Shown here: positions 1-9,340 of the stretch, piece by piece
Layout of the letters: each line of letters opens with the position of its first letter
Numbering within the stretch: the first letter of the stretch is position 1
NCBI RefSeq assembly: GCF_014206875.1
Contig: NZ_JACIJO010000004.1
Coordinates: 124,001 to 188,000 of the forward strand
DNA length: 64,000 bases
Direction of reading: 5' to 3'
From: Algoriphagus iocasae
GTDB taxonomy: Bacteria > Bacteroidota > Bacteroidia > Cytophagales > Cyclobacteriaceae
Translations under genes and position numbers: made by a program
Notes under the pieces: model-generated
Databases searched by the model: none
What the model was told of the DNA's origin: nothing
Seen by the model: only the letters and a program-made list of their open reading frames with translations

Positions 1-2
1 AT

Positions 3-2411
3 AACTCGGTGGATACACCGTTTTATGTAGAAACTCAAATCACCATTGACCCTTTTATCGGAGTCAATAACTCTCCGGTTTTGACCATCCCTCCGGTAGA
101 CAATGGAGCAATTAATTCCAGATATATCCACAACCCAGGAGCTTATGACCCAGATGGAGATAGCTTAGCTTATGAAATGGACATTCCAAAGCAGGCTTTC
201 CAAAGACCTGTAAATAATTACAGAAGTCCTGCATCATCTGAATTCAGTTTCAATCAGCAAGATGGCAGCACCCCTGCATTTCTAACACTTGATGAGATTT
301 TTGGTGATTTGGTTTGGGATGCCCCCGGCACCGCCGGCCAATTTAATGTTGCCTTCCGAATCAAAGAATACCGGAAACTCAATGGAGAGTGGGTACTGAT
401 TGGCTATGTCGTCAGAGATATGCAGATCATTATCGAGAACTCGAATAACCGAAGACCAGAATTAATACTGCCTCCAGATCTCTGTGTGGAAGCAGGCACC
501 AATATCCAGGAAATCATCCAAGGTTCTGATCCTGACGGAGATCCTATCAAAATTGAAGTTTATGGTGAGCCAATTTCTATCACTACTTCTCCAGCATCCT
601 TCTCTCCAAACGATGGAGAATATCAGTCAAGTCCAGGAATTGTAAATTTCGAATGGCAAACTGTCTGCAACCATGTAAGAGCACGTGAATATGACGTGAG
701 GGTAAGAATTTCTGATCAGCCTGAATCAGGCCCAAGTCTAGTAGACATACAGACCTGGCGAATAAAAGTCATAGGTCCACCACCTGTTTTCGATGACATC
801 GAACAGCAAGCTGGTAGGACAGCCGAACTCACTTGGGATCCATATACTTGCTCTAACTCAGCCAATGAAATGCAGATCTGGAGAAGAATTAATTCAGATC
901 CATACGAACCAGACAGTTGTGAAACTGGAATCAGGCCGGGCTATGAATTAGTTGGTATTACCGACATGCAGACATTTAGCTTTACGGATTTGAATGGCTC
1001 GGAAGGATTGGATCCAGGCAACACCTATTGTTACCGATTGGTAGCGGCATTCCCATCACCAAGATCGGGAGAGAGTGTCGTTTCGGAGGAAATTTGTATC
1101 ACCGTTGATGTGGATGTTCCGATCATCACCAATGTAAGTGTCGAAAACACAGATGCTACTGACGGGGAAATATTCGTCAAATGGACCCCTCCTTATGATA
1201 TTGATAAAACAGTCTATCCAGGTCCATTTACTTATGAACTATTAAGAAATACAGGCTTTACAGGTGATCAAGGACAGGTTTCATTGGGTGTAACATCGGA
1301 CACTTTGTTTACAGATACTGGTCTGAATACAGAAAATCTGGTCTACAATTACGAAGTCATATTATTAGATAGAAATACCAAAATTGACACTTCTTCAAAA
1401 GCCTCTTCAGTTTGGCTTCAGCCAACGATCATTAATGAGGCAATAGAATTGAATTGGGAATTCCAGGTTCCTTGGAACAATGCTGTTCAGCAGTACAAGC
1501 ATGAGGTCTACAGAAACAGAACTGATGCTAACGCCGCAGATGAAGATACCTTCGTGAAAATTGCAGAAGTAGATGTTACTCAAGATGGTTTCACCTATCT
1601 GGATGATGGAAGCTTTAATGGTATCCCTCTGGAAAAAGAGACAGAATACTGCTATTATGTCATCACTAAGGGCTCTTACAATGTAGATGGACTAGTTTAT
1701 CCATTGGAAAACAAATCGCAAATAGTTTGTGCGAAGCCGGATGACAACAGACTTCCTTGTCCTCCAGTCTTGACTTTTGAAGGACCAGTTTGTGAAGAAT
1801 ATTTGGCTGAGCAGCCTTGTAATACTTCTACCTTCTATCATGATTTGAGCTGGACACCTGATTTCAGTGGAGAATGCGATGATGAGTTGAGCGGTTATAG
1901 ACTTTACTATACTCCAAACGGCGAGGATAGCGAATTCACGATGATTCAGGAAATCTCAGCGATTGATTTGCAAACAAGAGTAAGTCAATTGACTACTTAC
2001 AGAGGATGTTATTACATCACAGCAGTGGATAGATCTGGAAACGAAAGTGAGCCAAGCAATGTGGTTTGCGTTGAGAATTGTCCTTCTTACAATCTTCCAA
2101 ATGCATTCACTCCAAATGGTGACGGTATCAATGAAACCTTCATGGCATTTGACAATCCATTTGCCCAATGTCCAAGATTCGTTTTGGGAGTTGAAATCTT
2201 CATCGTGAACAGATGGGGCGTGGAAGTTTATTCTTACAACAGCCTTGAGTCTAACGAAAATGATATTTTCATCCGTTGGGATGGAAAAGACAAAAATGGA
2301 AATGATCTTCCTGCTGGCACTTATTTCTATTCTGGAACTGTCACTTATGACGTCTTAGATCCAAGCTTACAGCAAGAAAGTCTCAAAGGCACGATTGAAA
2401 TATTACGATGA
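3..2411 (+). CDS. T9SS-sorted multidomain surface protein, 5' truncated
   Basis: Large secreted surface protein whose beginning lies before the window: the frame is open from the first bases, and the GTG at 9 is probably just an internal codon. The 800 residues after it hold two cadherin/Ig-like segments marked by DPDGD (about residues 47 and 173), then several fibronectin-III-like segments with paired cysteines. They end (about 694-800) in the gliding-motility-type C-terminal domain recognised by FTPNGDGIN, NRWG and WDGKDKNG followed by PAGTYFY. That domain is a known type-B sorting signal for the type IX secretion system, so surface display or release is expected. The ligand is unknown, and an adhesin role is only inference. 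The stop overlaps the next start as ATGA, suggesting coupled translation. Confidence 0.88.
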   Translation, partial: NSVDTPFYVETQITIDPFIGVNNSPVLTIPPVDNGAINSRYIHNPGAYDPDGDSLAYEMDIPKQAFQRPVNNYRSPASSEFSFNQQDGSTPAFLTLDEIFGDLVWDAPGTAGQFNVAFRIKEYRKLNGEWVLIGYVVRDMQIIIENSNNRRPELILPPDLCVEAGTNIQEIIQGSDPDGDPIKIEVYGEPISITTSPASFSPNDGEYQSSPGIVNFEWQTVCNHVRAREYDVRVRISDQPESGPSLVDIQTWRIKVIGPPPVFDDIEQQAGRTAELTWDPYTCSNSANEMQIWRRINSDPYEPDSCETGIRPGYELVGITDMQTFSFTDLNGSEGLDPGNTYCYRLVAAFPSPRSGESVVSEEICITVDVDVPIITNVSVENTDATDGEIFVKWTPPYDIDKTVYPGPFTYELLRNTGFTGDQGQVSLGVTSDTLFTDTGLNTENLVYNYEVILLDRNTKIDTSSKASSVWLQPTIINEAIELNWEFQVPWNNAVQQYKHEVYRNRTDANAADEDTFVKIAEVDVTQDGFTYLDDGSFNGIPLEKETEYCYYVITKGSYNVDGLVYPLENKSQIVCAKPDDNRLPCPPVLTFEGPVCEEYLAEQPCNTSTFYHDLSWTPDFSGECDDELSGYRLYYTPNGEDSEFTMIQEISAIDLQTRVSQLTTYRGCYYITAVDRSGNESEPSNVVCVENCPSYNLPNAFTPNGDGINETFMAFDNPFAQCPRFVLGVEIFIVNRWGVEVYSYNSLESNENDIFIRWDGKDKNGNDLPAGTYFYSGTVTYDVLDPSLQQESLKGTIEILR

Positions 2412-2842
2412 GTGAGCAAAAATCCATCATATTCTTTGATGGAGTCTGTAATCTCTGCAATGCATCCATCGACTTTGTCATTCGACATGATACGAATGAC
2501 CGGTTTCTGGTGGGTGCATTGCAGGATGAACTCAGCAGACGTATTCTTTCCAATTATCAAGTTGACCCCAATTACCTCGATTCTTTGGTTTTATTGGAAA
2601 ATGGAAAGATATTTTATCGAAGTACTGCTGCATTAAAAATCGCCAAAAAACTAACTGGTTTTGCACCTTTTCTATATCCTTTGATCTTTCTTCCAAAGTT
2701 TTTGAGAGATCCCGTTTATGATTGGATTGGTAGAAATCGCTATCGCTGGTATGGTAAAAAATCCACCTGCCGACTTCCTACTCCTGAGGAAAAAGCTAAA
2801 TTCTTAAGCCCCAGCAATTCACCACATCCTGTCACCGGTTGA
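2408..2842 (+). CDS. DUF393 / thiol-disulfide oxidoreductase DCC family protein
   Basis: Small soluble protein (144 aa) of the DCC (DUF393) family. The family hallmark DGVCNLC sits at residues 11-17, right after a hydrophobic beta strand (IIFF), and gives a CxxC thioredoxin-like pair. The middle has the usual RST.AALKIA segment and the end the WIGRNRYRWYGK basic stretch. Family members are predicted disulfide oxidoreductases, but the substrate is not known. No signal peptide is seen, so it should be cytoplasmic. The start is fixed by the ATGA overlap with the upstream T9SS protein. The functional link to that secreted, cysteine-containing protein is only suggestive. The family call is firm and the activity is not. 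Confidence 0.85.
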   Translation: MSEQKSIIFFDGVCNLCNASIDFVIRHDTNDRFLVGALQDELSRRILSNYQVDPNYLDSLVLLENGKIFYRSTAALKIAKKLTGFAPFLYPLIFLPKFLRDPVYDWIGRNRYRWYGKKSTCRLPTPEEKAKFLSPSNSPHPVTG

Positions 2843-2875
2843 ACCAATTAATGGAATCGGCTCAGGGAAAAGCTC

Positions 2876-2883
2876 TATATTTG
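2876..2883 (+). promoter_or_regulatory. Putative -7 element (TATATTTG) of fabD
   Basis: TATATTTG matches the Bacteroidota -7 consensus TAnnTTTG and ends 22 bases before the fabD ATG. No clear TTG at the -33 spacing (17-23 bases upstream) was found, so only half of the promoter is supported. Confidence 0.45.
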
Positions 2884-2905
2884 CCCCATAACAAAATCCA
2901 ATTGA

Positions 2906-3781
2906 ATGAAAGCATTTGTGTTTCCGGGCCAAGGAGCCCAATTTCCAGGAATGGGAAAAGCCCTTTACGAGGAAAATCCACAAGCGAAAGCATTATTTGA
3001 GCAAGCCAATGAAATTTTAGGCTTCAGAATTACAGACATCATGTTTGATGGAACTGTAGAGGAATTAAAAGAAACCAAAGTCACCCAACCGGCTATTTTT
3101 CTTCATTCTGTAATTTTGGCTAAAACCACTCCTGACTTTGCGCCAGACATGGTAGCAGGTCACAGTTTGGGAGAATTCTCTGCTTTGGTAGCAAACGGAA
3201 CATTGGCATTTGAGGATGGACTGAAACTAGTTTATCAAAGAGCATTGGCCATGCAGGAAGCATGTGAAATCAACCCTTCGACTATGGCAGCGATTTTGGG
3301 TTTGGCTGATGAAAAAGTAGAAGAAATCTGTGCAGGAATAACCGACGAGATTGTCGTGCCTGCCAACTATAACTGTCCAGGACAATTGGTGATTTCTGGA
3401 TCCAATAAAGGGATCAAAATTGCCTGCGAAAAAATGATAGAAGCTGGCGCAAAAAGAGCTTTGCCATTGCCTGTAGGTGGAGCTTTCCATTCTCCTTTGA
3501 TGGAGCCTGCCAGAGAAAAACTTCAAAAAGCTATTGAAGCAACTGAATTCAGCAATCCTATCTGTCCGGTTTACCAAAACGTAAGCACTACTGCAGTGAG
3601 TGATGTAGCAGAAATCAAATCTAATTTGATCGCCCAATTAACAGCGCCAGTAAAATGGACACAGTCTGTTCAAAACATGGCAAAAGACGGAGCTACTGAA
3701 TTTCTAGAATGTGGACCTGGAAAAGTTTTGCAAGGCTTAGTGAAAAAAATACATCCAGAGGCTGAAGTTTCAGGCTTATAA
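2906..3781 (+). CDS. fabD: Malonyl-CoA:ACP transacylase
   Basis: Transfers malonyl from CoA to acyl carrier protein, supplying extender units for type II fatty-acid synthesis in the cytoplasm. The 291-aa length is normal. It opens with the family strand AFVFPGQGAQFPGMG, carries the nucleophile elbow GHSLGE (Ser87), the arginine region LVYQRALAMQ, the catalytic histidine in GGAFHSPLM (about residue 196) and the C-terminal ECGPGKVLQGL. It stands alone here rather than in a fab cluster, which is common in Bacteroidota. A -7 promoter element lies just upstream and a strong bidirectional terminator directly follows the stop. Identity is very secure. Confidence 0.97.
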   Translation: MKAFVFPGQGAQFPGMGKALYEENPQAKALFEQANEILGFRITDIMFDGTVEELKETKVTQPAIFLHSVILAKTTPDFAPDMVAGHSLGEFSALVANGTLAFEDGLKLVYQRALAMQEACEINPSTMAAILGLADEKVEEICAGITDEIVVPANYNCPGQLVISGSNKGIKIACEKMIEAGAKRALPLPVGGAFHSPLMEPAREKLQKAIEATEFSNPICPVYQNVSTTAVSDVAEIKSNLIAQLTAPVKWTQSVQNMAKDGATEFLECGPGKVLQGLVKKIHPEAEVSGL

Positions 3782-3783
3782 AT

Positions 3784-3812
3784 AAAAACCCGCTTCGGCG
3801 GGTTTATTTTTT
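3784..3812. terminator. Bidirectional rho-independent terminator fabD/folK
   Basis: Perfect 8-bp stem AAACCCGC/GCGGGTTT (3786-3793 with 3798-3805) closed by a TTCG tetraloop, with an A-run on the left and a T-rich run on the right. It serves fabD on the plus strand. Its right arm contains part of the folK stop codon (TTA at 3804-3806), so folK ends inside the hairpin. Confidence 0.9.
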
Positions 3813-4286
3813 AAATACCTGAACAGAAGATTTGTCCTTGCATTCAGCGACCAACTCCCGAATTGTTTTTTTCAAAACAGGGTGGACAAAATCAGGCATT
3901 ATCTCATTCAAAGGTTCTAATACAAACTTCCGCTCCTGTATAAATGGATGAGGAATATTCAATTCTGGAGTGGTAATTATCATCTTATCCCAAAAAAGAA
4001 TATCTATATCCATCGTTCGATCTCCCCAATGATCATTTCTCAAGCGTCCTAAATCGACTTCGATTTTCTGTATAAAAGCCAAAAGAACCATTGGAGTCTC
4101 ACTGGTCTCAATCTGAATTACCTGATTCAAAAAGGGTCCTTTGGCGATTCCTCCCCAAGCTTCTGTTTCATAAACGAGGGATTTGAACAAAAGCGAATAA
4201 CGCTTTGTTACTGACTCCACAGCAGTAGTTAACAGTAAATCCCGATCGCCTCTATTCCCTCCTAATAGTAATGTTACCCTTGACAT
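3804..4286 (-). CDS. folK: 2-amino-4-hydroxy-6-hydroxymethyldihydropteridine diphosphokinase (HPPK)
   Basis: Transfers pyrophosphate from ATP to 6-hydroxymethyl-7,8-dihydropterin in folate synthesis; cytoplasmic. The 160-aa protein is full length. It begins LLLGGNRGDR, has YETEAWGG-type pterin contacts and the signature WGDRTMDIDILFW, followed by IPHPFIQERKFVLEPL, which is diagnostic for HPPK. It is convergent with fabD and divergent from sppA, and no other folate gene is adjacent. Its stop codon lies within the shared terminator. Identity is secure. Confidence 0.96.
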   Translation of the reverse strand: MSRVTLLLGGNRGDRDLLLTTAVESVTKRYSLLFKSLVYETEAWGGIAKGPFLNQVIQIETSETPMVLLAFIQKIEVDLGRLRNDHWGDRTMDIDILFWDKMIITTPELNIPHPFIQERKFVLEPLNEIMPDFVHPVLKKTIRELVAECKDKSSVQVFKK

Positions 4287-4360
4287 TCTGTCATTCGTAT
4301 GATTGTACTTATTATGATTTGGTAAAATAGGTTATTTTCGCATCTTAAATCAATCCAAAT

Positions 4361-6127
4361 ATGAGATTCTTAGGTAATGTACTCGCAGTAATTGTGGGTT
4401 TAATAATATTCAGTGTTTTGAGCATTCTGGTTTCTTTTGGCATCATTGGAATGATCGCTGCCTCAGGAAATGAAGAAGTGACAGTAAAAGAGAACTCGAT
4501 ACTTCACCTCAATCTTGATGGCCGTACCATCGTAGAAAGAACAAACGATGATGACTTGGATTTATCCATTTTTGGAGCTGCCTTTGGCCAGCCAAACGTA
4601 GCAGGTTTAGTCAATCTTAAAAAAGCAATTGAAGCTGCCAAAACCAATGAAAGTATCAAAGGGATTTACCTAAATGCAGGAATGGTGATGGCTGGACAAG
4701 CCAATCTTTTGGAACTGAGAGAAGCTTTTGAAGACTTCAAGAGCTCTGGGAAATTCATCCTTGCTTATGATGAAGCCTATACAGAAGGAGGCTATTACCT
4801 GGCTTCTGTCGCAGATGAAATCTACTTAAACCCAATGGGAGGAATTGATTTCAATGGATATTCTTCAGATATATTATTCTTTACAGGTCTTTTTGAAAAA
4901 ATCGGAATTAAGCCTGAAGTATTCAGAGTCGGCGAATTCAAAAGTGCTGTTGAGCCATTTATCCTTAAGCAAATGTCAGATGAAAACAGATTGCAGACTC
5001 AAGCTTTCTTATCTGACATGAATGACAATGCCTTGAAAAGCATCGCAGCATCCAGAAATATTAATTTGGATACTTTGACCAAGGTAAATAATCAGATGCT
5101 GGTGAGAGAACCTGAAGACGCGGTCACTTATCAATTGATCACAGATTTAGCATATGAAGATGAGATCCATGCAAAATTGAGAGAAAAACTAGGTCTTAGT
5201 GAAGATGATGATATTTCCACCATCAATGCTACCAAGTTAAACTCTACTGTAAGATCTTCTAATATCACCTCTCCAAACAGGATAGCAGTGATTATCGCTG
5301 AAGGAGAAATCGTCAGTGGAAATGCAGACGGAGTAATCAGTTCAGAAAAATTCGCCAAAGAAATTCGCAAAGCCAGAAAAGATGACAATATCAAAGCGAT
5401 TGTTTTGAGAGTCAATTCCCCTGGGGGATCAGTTTTAGCTTCAGAAGTGATCTGGAGAGAAATGAAGGAAGCAAAAAAAGCAAAACCTGTTTATGTTTCT
5501 ATGGGTGAGGTAGCAGCTTCAGGAGGTTATTATATCTCTGCTCCGGCTGACACCATTGTTGCCCAACCAAATACCATCACAGGCTCCATCGGAATATTTG
5601 GACTTTGGTTTAATACTCAGGAATTACTGAATGATAAACTAGGGATCACCACAGATGTCGTAGAAACCGGCGAGCTTTCTGATTTTATGAACCCTACTCG
5701 TCAATTAACTGAAGTAGAACGGAACATTGTCCAAAAGAACGTGGAACAAGGTTACGAAACCTTTATCTCCAGAGTGGCTGATGGCAGAGGGATGACTCCG
5801 GATGCTGTAAAAGAAGTTGCATCGGGAAGAGTCTGGACAGGAAATCAAGCTATCGAAAGAGGATTGGTGGACGTCTTAGGTGGTTTGGATGACACTATCG
5901 AACTTGCTGCTGAAAGAATCGGTGCAGGAGATGATTTCAGAGTTGTCTACTATCCTCAGCAAAAACCTTGGTTCGAAGAACTAATAAGTGACTTTGGAAA
6001 TAACGTCAAACTGAAAATGTTAAAATCCGAATTGGGTGAGAACTTCGGTTTGTTTAAGCAAGCACAAAAGCTAAAAGACTATCATGGAATCCAAGTTCGG
6101 ATGCCAATTGAATACATCATCAAATAA
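4361..6127 (+). CDS. sppA: Signal peptide peptidase SppA, long (67K) type
   Basis: Membrane-anchored serine protease that degrades cleaved signal peptides. It has 588 aa, the long two-domain form. An N-terminal membrane segment (about residues 5-32) precedes the first protease-like domain, which carries the likely general-base lysine in VGEFKSAVEPF (about residue 193). The second domain carries the nucleophile serine in VAASGGYY (residue 387), followed by ITGSIGIFG. This Lys/Ser split across two repeats matches what is known for long SppA proteins. It is transcribed away from folK, and a hairpin terminator follows the stop directly. No neighbour suggests a special substrate. Confidence 0.95.
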   Translation: MRFLGNVLAVIVGLIIFSVLSILVSFGIIGMIAASGNEEVTVKENSILHLNLDGRTIVERTNDDDLDLSIFGAAFGQPNVAGLVNLKKAIEAAKTNESIKGIYLNAGMVMAGQANLLELREAFEDFKSSGKFILAYDEAYTEGGYYLASVADEIYLNPMGGIDFNGYSSDILFFTGLFEKIGIKPEVFRVGEFKSAVEPFILKQMSDENRLQTQAFLSDMNDNALKSIAASRNINLDTLTKVNNQMLVREPEDAVTYQLITDLAYEDEIHAKLREKLGLSEDDDISTINATKLNSTVRSSNITSPNRIAVIIAEGEIVSGNADGVISSEKFAKEIRKARKDDNIKAIVLRVNSPGGSVLASEVIWREMKEAKKAKPVYVSMGEVAASGGYYISAPADTIVAQPNTITGSIGIFGLWFNTQELLNDKLGITTDVVETGELSDFMNPTRQLTEVERNIVQKNVEQGYETFISRVADGRGMTPDAVKEVASGRVWTGNQAIERGLVDVLGGLDDTIELAAERIGAGDDFRVVYYPQQKPWFEELISDFGNNVKLKMLKSELGENFGLFKQAQKLKDYHGIQVRMPIEYIIK

Positions 6128-6128
6128 A

Positions 6129-6153
6129 GAAAGCGGCTTAGGCCGCTTTTTTT
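6129..6153 (+). terminator. Terminator after sppA
   Basis: Stem AAGCGGC/GCCGCTT (6131-6137 with 6142-6148), loop TTAG, followed by a run of T to 6153. The A-rich left flank would also let it serve the convergent flavin reductase gene. Confidence 0.85.
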
Positions 6154-7045
6154 ATCTCTTCTGAAGCAATATCAACCAGGCTTCTTCTACCTCTCCTAGT
6201 TCTAATTTTTCCTTTGCCAATAAATGAATATGATCCAGCCAGGATTCTACATCATTTACAAACCTCAACCTGATTTCCCGGATTTCCTGACGAAGAGAAT
6301 ATTCCTCCACATCACTTTCCATCGGCAAGGATTCTACATTCCCTAAACGTCCCAGATTATTTCCTGTCAGTATACTACTGTTTCTGATTTCATCAGGAAT
6401 TTGATCAATCCCAATTCCTTTTGTTCTAAGAGGCTTTGGAATCTGAAAAAGAGAATCGCCATTTGCACGGCTATACCAATTACCTCCTAACCTTGCCACT
6501 GCATCAAGCTTCCTAGGATCAATGACGCCAGAATCATCCAAAATCGCTTCATTCACATGAGAAACAAGAACCTCGCAAATCACTAAATTCCCTGCACCAC
6601 CGGTTTCTCCCAAGGACTTCACTTCGTTTACTTTACATTCAAATGCCACATGTGCTTCTTTGATTCTAGGCGGTTTTACTTCTAAAGAAGGAACTTCTGT
6701 AAACCCAGCCTTTTTGAATTCATTGACACCTTTTTCATATTCGGTACTGGCCAAAGACATCTGCTCCACAATCCCGAAGTGAACCACATGGATGACCACT
6801 TCTGGCACTTCCAATACATTTTCCAAGGTATGTTTGGTGGTATTATCTCTCACTCTTCTGGATGGAGAAAAGACCAAAATCGCCGGGTTGGTACTGAATA
6901 AATTGAAAAAACTAAAGGGACTCAAATTGACATTTCCTGCCGCATCAATTGTACTGACGAAAGCAATGGGTCGAGGAGCCACACTTCCTTGTAGCAATGC
7001 ATGAAATTCAACTGGGGCAAGGTCTTTGGGATAAAAGGTTTTCAT
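6152..7045 (-). CDS. Flavin reductase family protein (FMN-binding split barrel)
   Basis: Protein of 297 aa in the DIM6/NTAB flavin-reductase-like family. The FMN-binding signature PRPIAFVSTIDAAGNVNLSP occurs near residues 25-44, followed by SPFSFFN and FSPSRRVRDNT, typical of members that bind FMN non-covalently and reduce it or a small substrate. The domain spans about residues 15-215. The remaining 80 residues are helical and unrecognised. No signal peptide is seen. Such proteins often partner an oxygenase, but none is adjacent, so the substrate is unknown. The ORF converges on sppA. Confidence 0.85.
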   Translation of the reverse strand: MKTFYPKDLAPVEFHALLQGSVAPRPIAFVSTIDAAGNVNLSPFSFFNLFSTNPAILVFSPSRRVRDNTTKHTLENVLEVPEVVIHVVHFGIVEQMSLASTEYEKGVNEFKKAGFTEVPSLEVKPPRIKEAHVAFECKVNEVKSLGETGGAGNLVICEVLVSHVNEAILDDSGVIDPRKLDAVARLGGNWYSRANGDSLFQIPKPLRTKGIGIDQIPDEIRNSSILTGNNLGRLGNVESLPMESDVEEYSLRQEIREIRLRFVNDVESWLDHIHLLAKEKLELGEVEEAWLILLQKR

Positions 7046-7107
7046 ATTCTGAAATTAGAATGCAATTTTAAAACTTAAATACTTTTCCACGATTAACTTC
7101 ATCTTTT

Positions 7108-7965
7108 ATGAAAACTACCCTGTTTAAATCTTTGTTCACCGCAGCAATTGTCAGCTTCCTGATTTTTGGGATCCAGGCAAATGTGATGGCTCAAACACAC
7201 AATTTCGCAACCTTCAACATTCGGTATGCCAACCAAAATGATGTAGGAAATCTTTGGAAAGACAGACTTCCGCATGTGATTAGCCTAATTCAATTCCATC
7301 AAATTGAACTTTTTGGAATCCAGGAAGGACTTCATCATCAAGTCACTGAATTGACTGAAGGATTAAATTACAAATACATCGGCGTGGGTAGAGATGATGG
7401 AACAGACAAAGGTGAATATGCCGCTATTCTTTACGATGACAAGAAATTCAAACTTTTAGATCATGGTACTTTTTGGCTTTCTCCAACCCCTGAGAAGCCA
7501 AGTAAAGGCTGGGATGCCGCTTTGAACAGAATCTGTACTTGGGGGAAATTCGAAGATTCGGATGGAGTTAAATTCATGGTTTTCAACATTCATTACGATC
7601 ACATCGGGCAGCAGGCAAGAGAGGAAAGCAGTAAACTAGTTGTTGCTCAAGCTGAGAAAATGAACACTGAAAACTTACCGGTTATTTTAATGGGCGATTT
7701 TAATGTGAAACCAGATAATGAGGCCTATAAAACCATCGTTTCCAAGGATGGCTGGAAAGATGCTCGTTTGGTTTCTGAAATCCCGTCTTATGGGCCTGCT
7801 GGAACATTCACAGGGTTTGATTGGGAAAGGATGCCTGATGGAATCATTGATCACATCTTTGTAAAAGGAAAATTAACGGTGGTTCGACATGGAATTTTGA
7901 CTGATAATTATGGTAAAAAATATCCCTCTGATCATTTTCCTGTTCTTGCAGAAATTAAATTCTAA
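7108..7965 (+). CDS. Exported endonuclease/exonuclease/phosphatase family hydrolase
   Basis: Secreted member (285 aa) of the EEP metal-dependent phosphoesterase fold. Residues 1-28 form a signal peptide with likely cleavage after NVMA. The catalytic set is visible in order: FNIRYAN (Asn), GIQEG (metal-binding Glu), FNIHYDH (His), GDFNV (Asp/Asn), IDHIF (Asp) and SDHFPV (final Asp-His). Bacteroidota members of this subgroup are usually annotated as endonuclease/exonuclease/phosphatase proteins, and sugar-phosphate, lipid or nucleic-acid phosphodiesters are all possible substrates. A strong terminator follows. Family is certain and substrate unknown. Confidence 0.9.
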   Translation: MKTTLFKSLFTAAIVSFLIFGIQANVMAQTHNFATFNIRYANQNDVGNLWKDRLPHVISLIQFHQIELFGIQEGLHHQVTELTEGLNYKYIGVGRDDGTDKGEYAAILYDDKKFKLLDHGTFWLSPTPEKPSKGWDAALNRICTWGKFEDSDGVKFMVFNIHYDHIGQQAREESSKLVVAQAEKMNTENLPVILMGDFNVKPDNEAYKTIVSKDGWKDARLVSEIPSYGPAGTFTGFDWERMPDGIIDHIFVKGKLTVVRHGILTDNYGKKYPSDHFPVLAEIKF

Positions 7966-7974
7966 ATCATAAAG

Positions 7975-8004
7975 AAAGGCTGCTAATCTGATTAGCAGCC
8001 TTTT
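7975..8004. terminator. Bidirectional terminator between EEP gene and pgk
   Basis: Perfect 13-bp stem AAAGGCTGCTAAT/ATTAGCAGCCTTT (7975-7987 with 7991-8003), loop CTG, then T. It sits between convergent genes. Confidence 0.88.
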
Positions 8005-8022
8005 CATTTCCTTGAATATTTC

Positions 8023-9222
8023 TTAAGGTTCCAAGGCAGCAACACCTGGAAGTACTTTACCTTCCATGTGCTCAAGCAATGCTCCTCCACCTGTAGATAC
8101 AAATGAAACTTCCTCGCCGAAGCCAAACTTATTCACTGCAGCTGCAGAATCACCTCCACCGATTAATGAGTAGGCACCACCCTTTGTAGCTTCAACTACC
8201 GCCTCGGCAATTGCTTTTGTTCCTTTGTCAAAAGAATCCATTTCAAAAACTCCCATTGGACCATTCCAAAGGATAGTTTTCGAAGCCAGAATGACTTCAG
8301 CAAATTTTTCTCTAGTTTCTGGTCCGATATCCAAGCCCATCCAGCCATCAGGAATTTGACCGCTAACTGCCAAACCTTGCTCCGCATCATTTGCAAAAGC
8401 TTTAGAAATCACGGTATCCACTGGAAGCAAAAGGTTCACACCTTTCTTCTTAGCTTTTGCCATCAATTCGAGAACAAAATCCATTTTATCTGGCTCCTGC
8501 AATGAGTCACCAATAGAACCACCTTGTGCTTTCGCAAAAGTGTAAGACATTCCTCCGCCTATGATCAAGTTGTCCACTTTTTCAAGTAACTGCTCGATGA
8601 TCAAAATTTTATCGGAAATTTTCGCACCCCCCATGATTGCAGTATAAGGTCTCTCAGGGTTACCCAAAACTTTGTCTGCATTTTTCAGCTCAGAAAGCAT
8701 CAAATAGCCACAAACTTTGTCAGTAAAAAACTGAGCAATAATCGAAGTAGAAGCGTGTGCTCTGTGAGCAGTTCCGAATGCATCATTTACATAGATATCA
8801 CCAAGTTTGGACAATTTCTTTGCAAATTCTTCGTCGCCTTTTTCCTCTTCTTTGTAAAATCTAAGGTTTTCCAACAACAACACTTCTCCTGGCTTCAGGG
8901 ATTCTGAAAGAAGCTCTGCTTCTTGTCCGATGCAATCCGGAGCGAATTTCACTGGTCTTCCCAATGCCTTCTCCAAATCTAACACGATATGTTTTAGGGA
9001 AAACTTATCTTCAGGGCCGCTTTTTGGTCTTCCCAAGTGGGACATTAAAATTGCGGATCCTCCATCATTCAGAATTTTATTGATCGTAGGAATGGCTGCT
9101 TGAATTCTAGTGTCATCAGTCACATGAAATTCACTATCCAAAGGCACATTAAAATCAACTCGAACTAGTGCTTTTTTCCCCTCAAAGCTGAGGTTATCTA
9201 CATTTTTGATTCTAGGATTCAT
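8023..9222 (-). CDS. pgk: Phosphoglycerate kinase
   Basis: Glycolytic and gluconeogenic enzyme interconverting 1,3-bisphosphoglycerate + ADP and 3-phosphoglycerate + ATP. The 399 aa are full length. Visible hallmarks: [24 protein letters not shown], the hinge region [11 protein letters not shown], then [10 protein letters not shown] and the C-terminal GGGDSAAAV and STGGGALLE nucleotide loops. It lies at the 3' end of a long minus-strand run, 118 bases after the Sua5 gene, so it probably has its own promoter. Just upstream the minus strand carries AATCTTTG, one base off the -7 consensus. Identity is secure. Confidence 0.98.
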   Translation of the reverse strand: MNPRIKNVDNLSFEGKKALVRVDFNVPLDSEFHVTDDTRIQAAIPTINKILNDGGSAILMSHLGRPKSGPEDKFSLKHIVLDLEKALGRPVKFAPDCIGQEAELLSESLKPGEVLLLENLRFYKEEEKGDEEFAKKLSKLGDIYVNDAFGTAHRAHASTSIIAQFFTDKVCGYLMLSELKNADKVLGNPERPYTAIMGGAKISDKILIIEQLLEKVDNLIIGGGMSYTFAKAQGGSIGDSLQEPDKMDFVLELMAKAKKKGVNLLLPVDTVISKAFANDAEQGLAVSGQIPDGWMGLDIGPETREKFAEVILASKTILWNGPMGVFEMDSFDKGTKAIAEAVVEATKGGAYSLIGGGDSAAAVNKFGFGEEVSFVSTGGGALLEHMEGKVLPGVAALEP

Positions 9223-9340
9223 ATTAGGTTAATAGATTTTTTGAATTTCTGCTTTTAAAAAGAAGGTGAATTTATCAAAGATTCGCTCAATTACCGAATT
9301 CAGGGCATTTGAATTCAAAATGATAAAGAAAAAGAAACAC

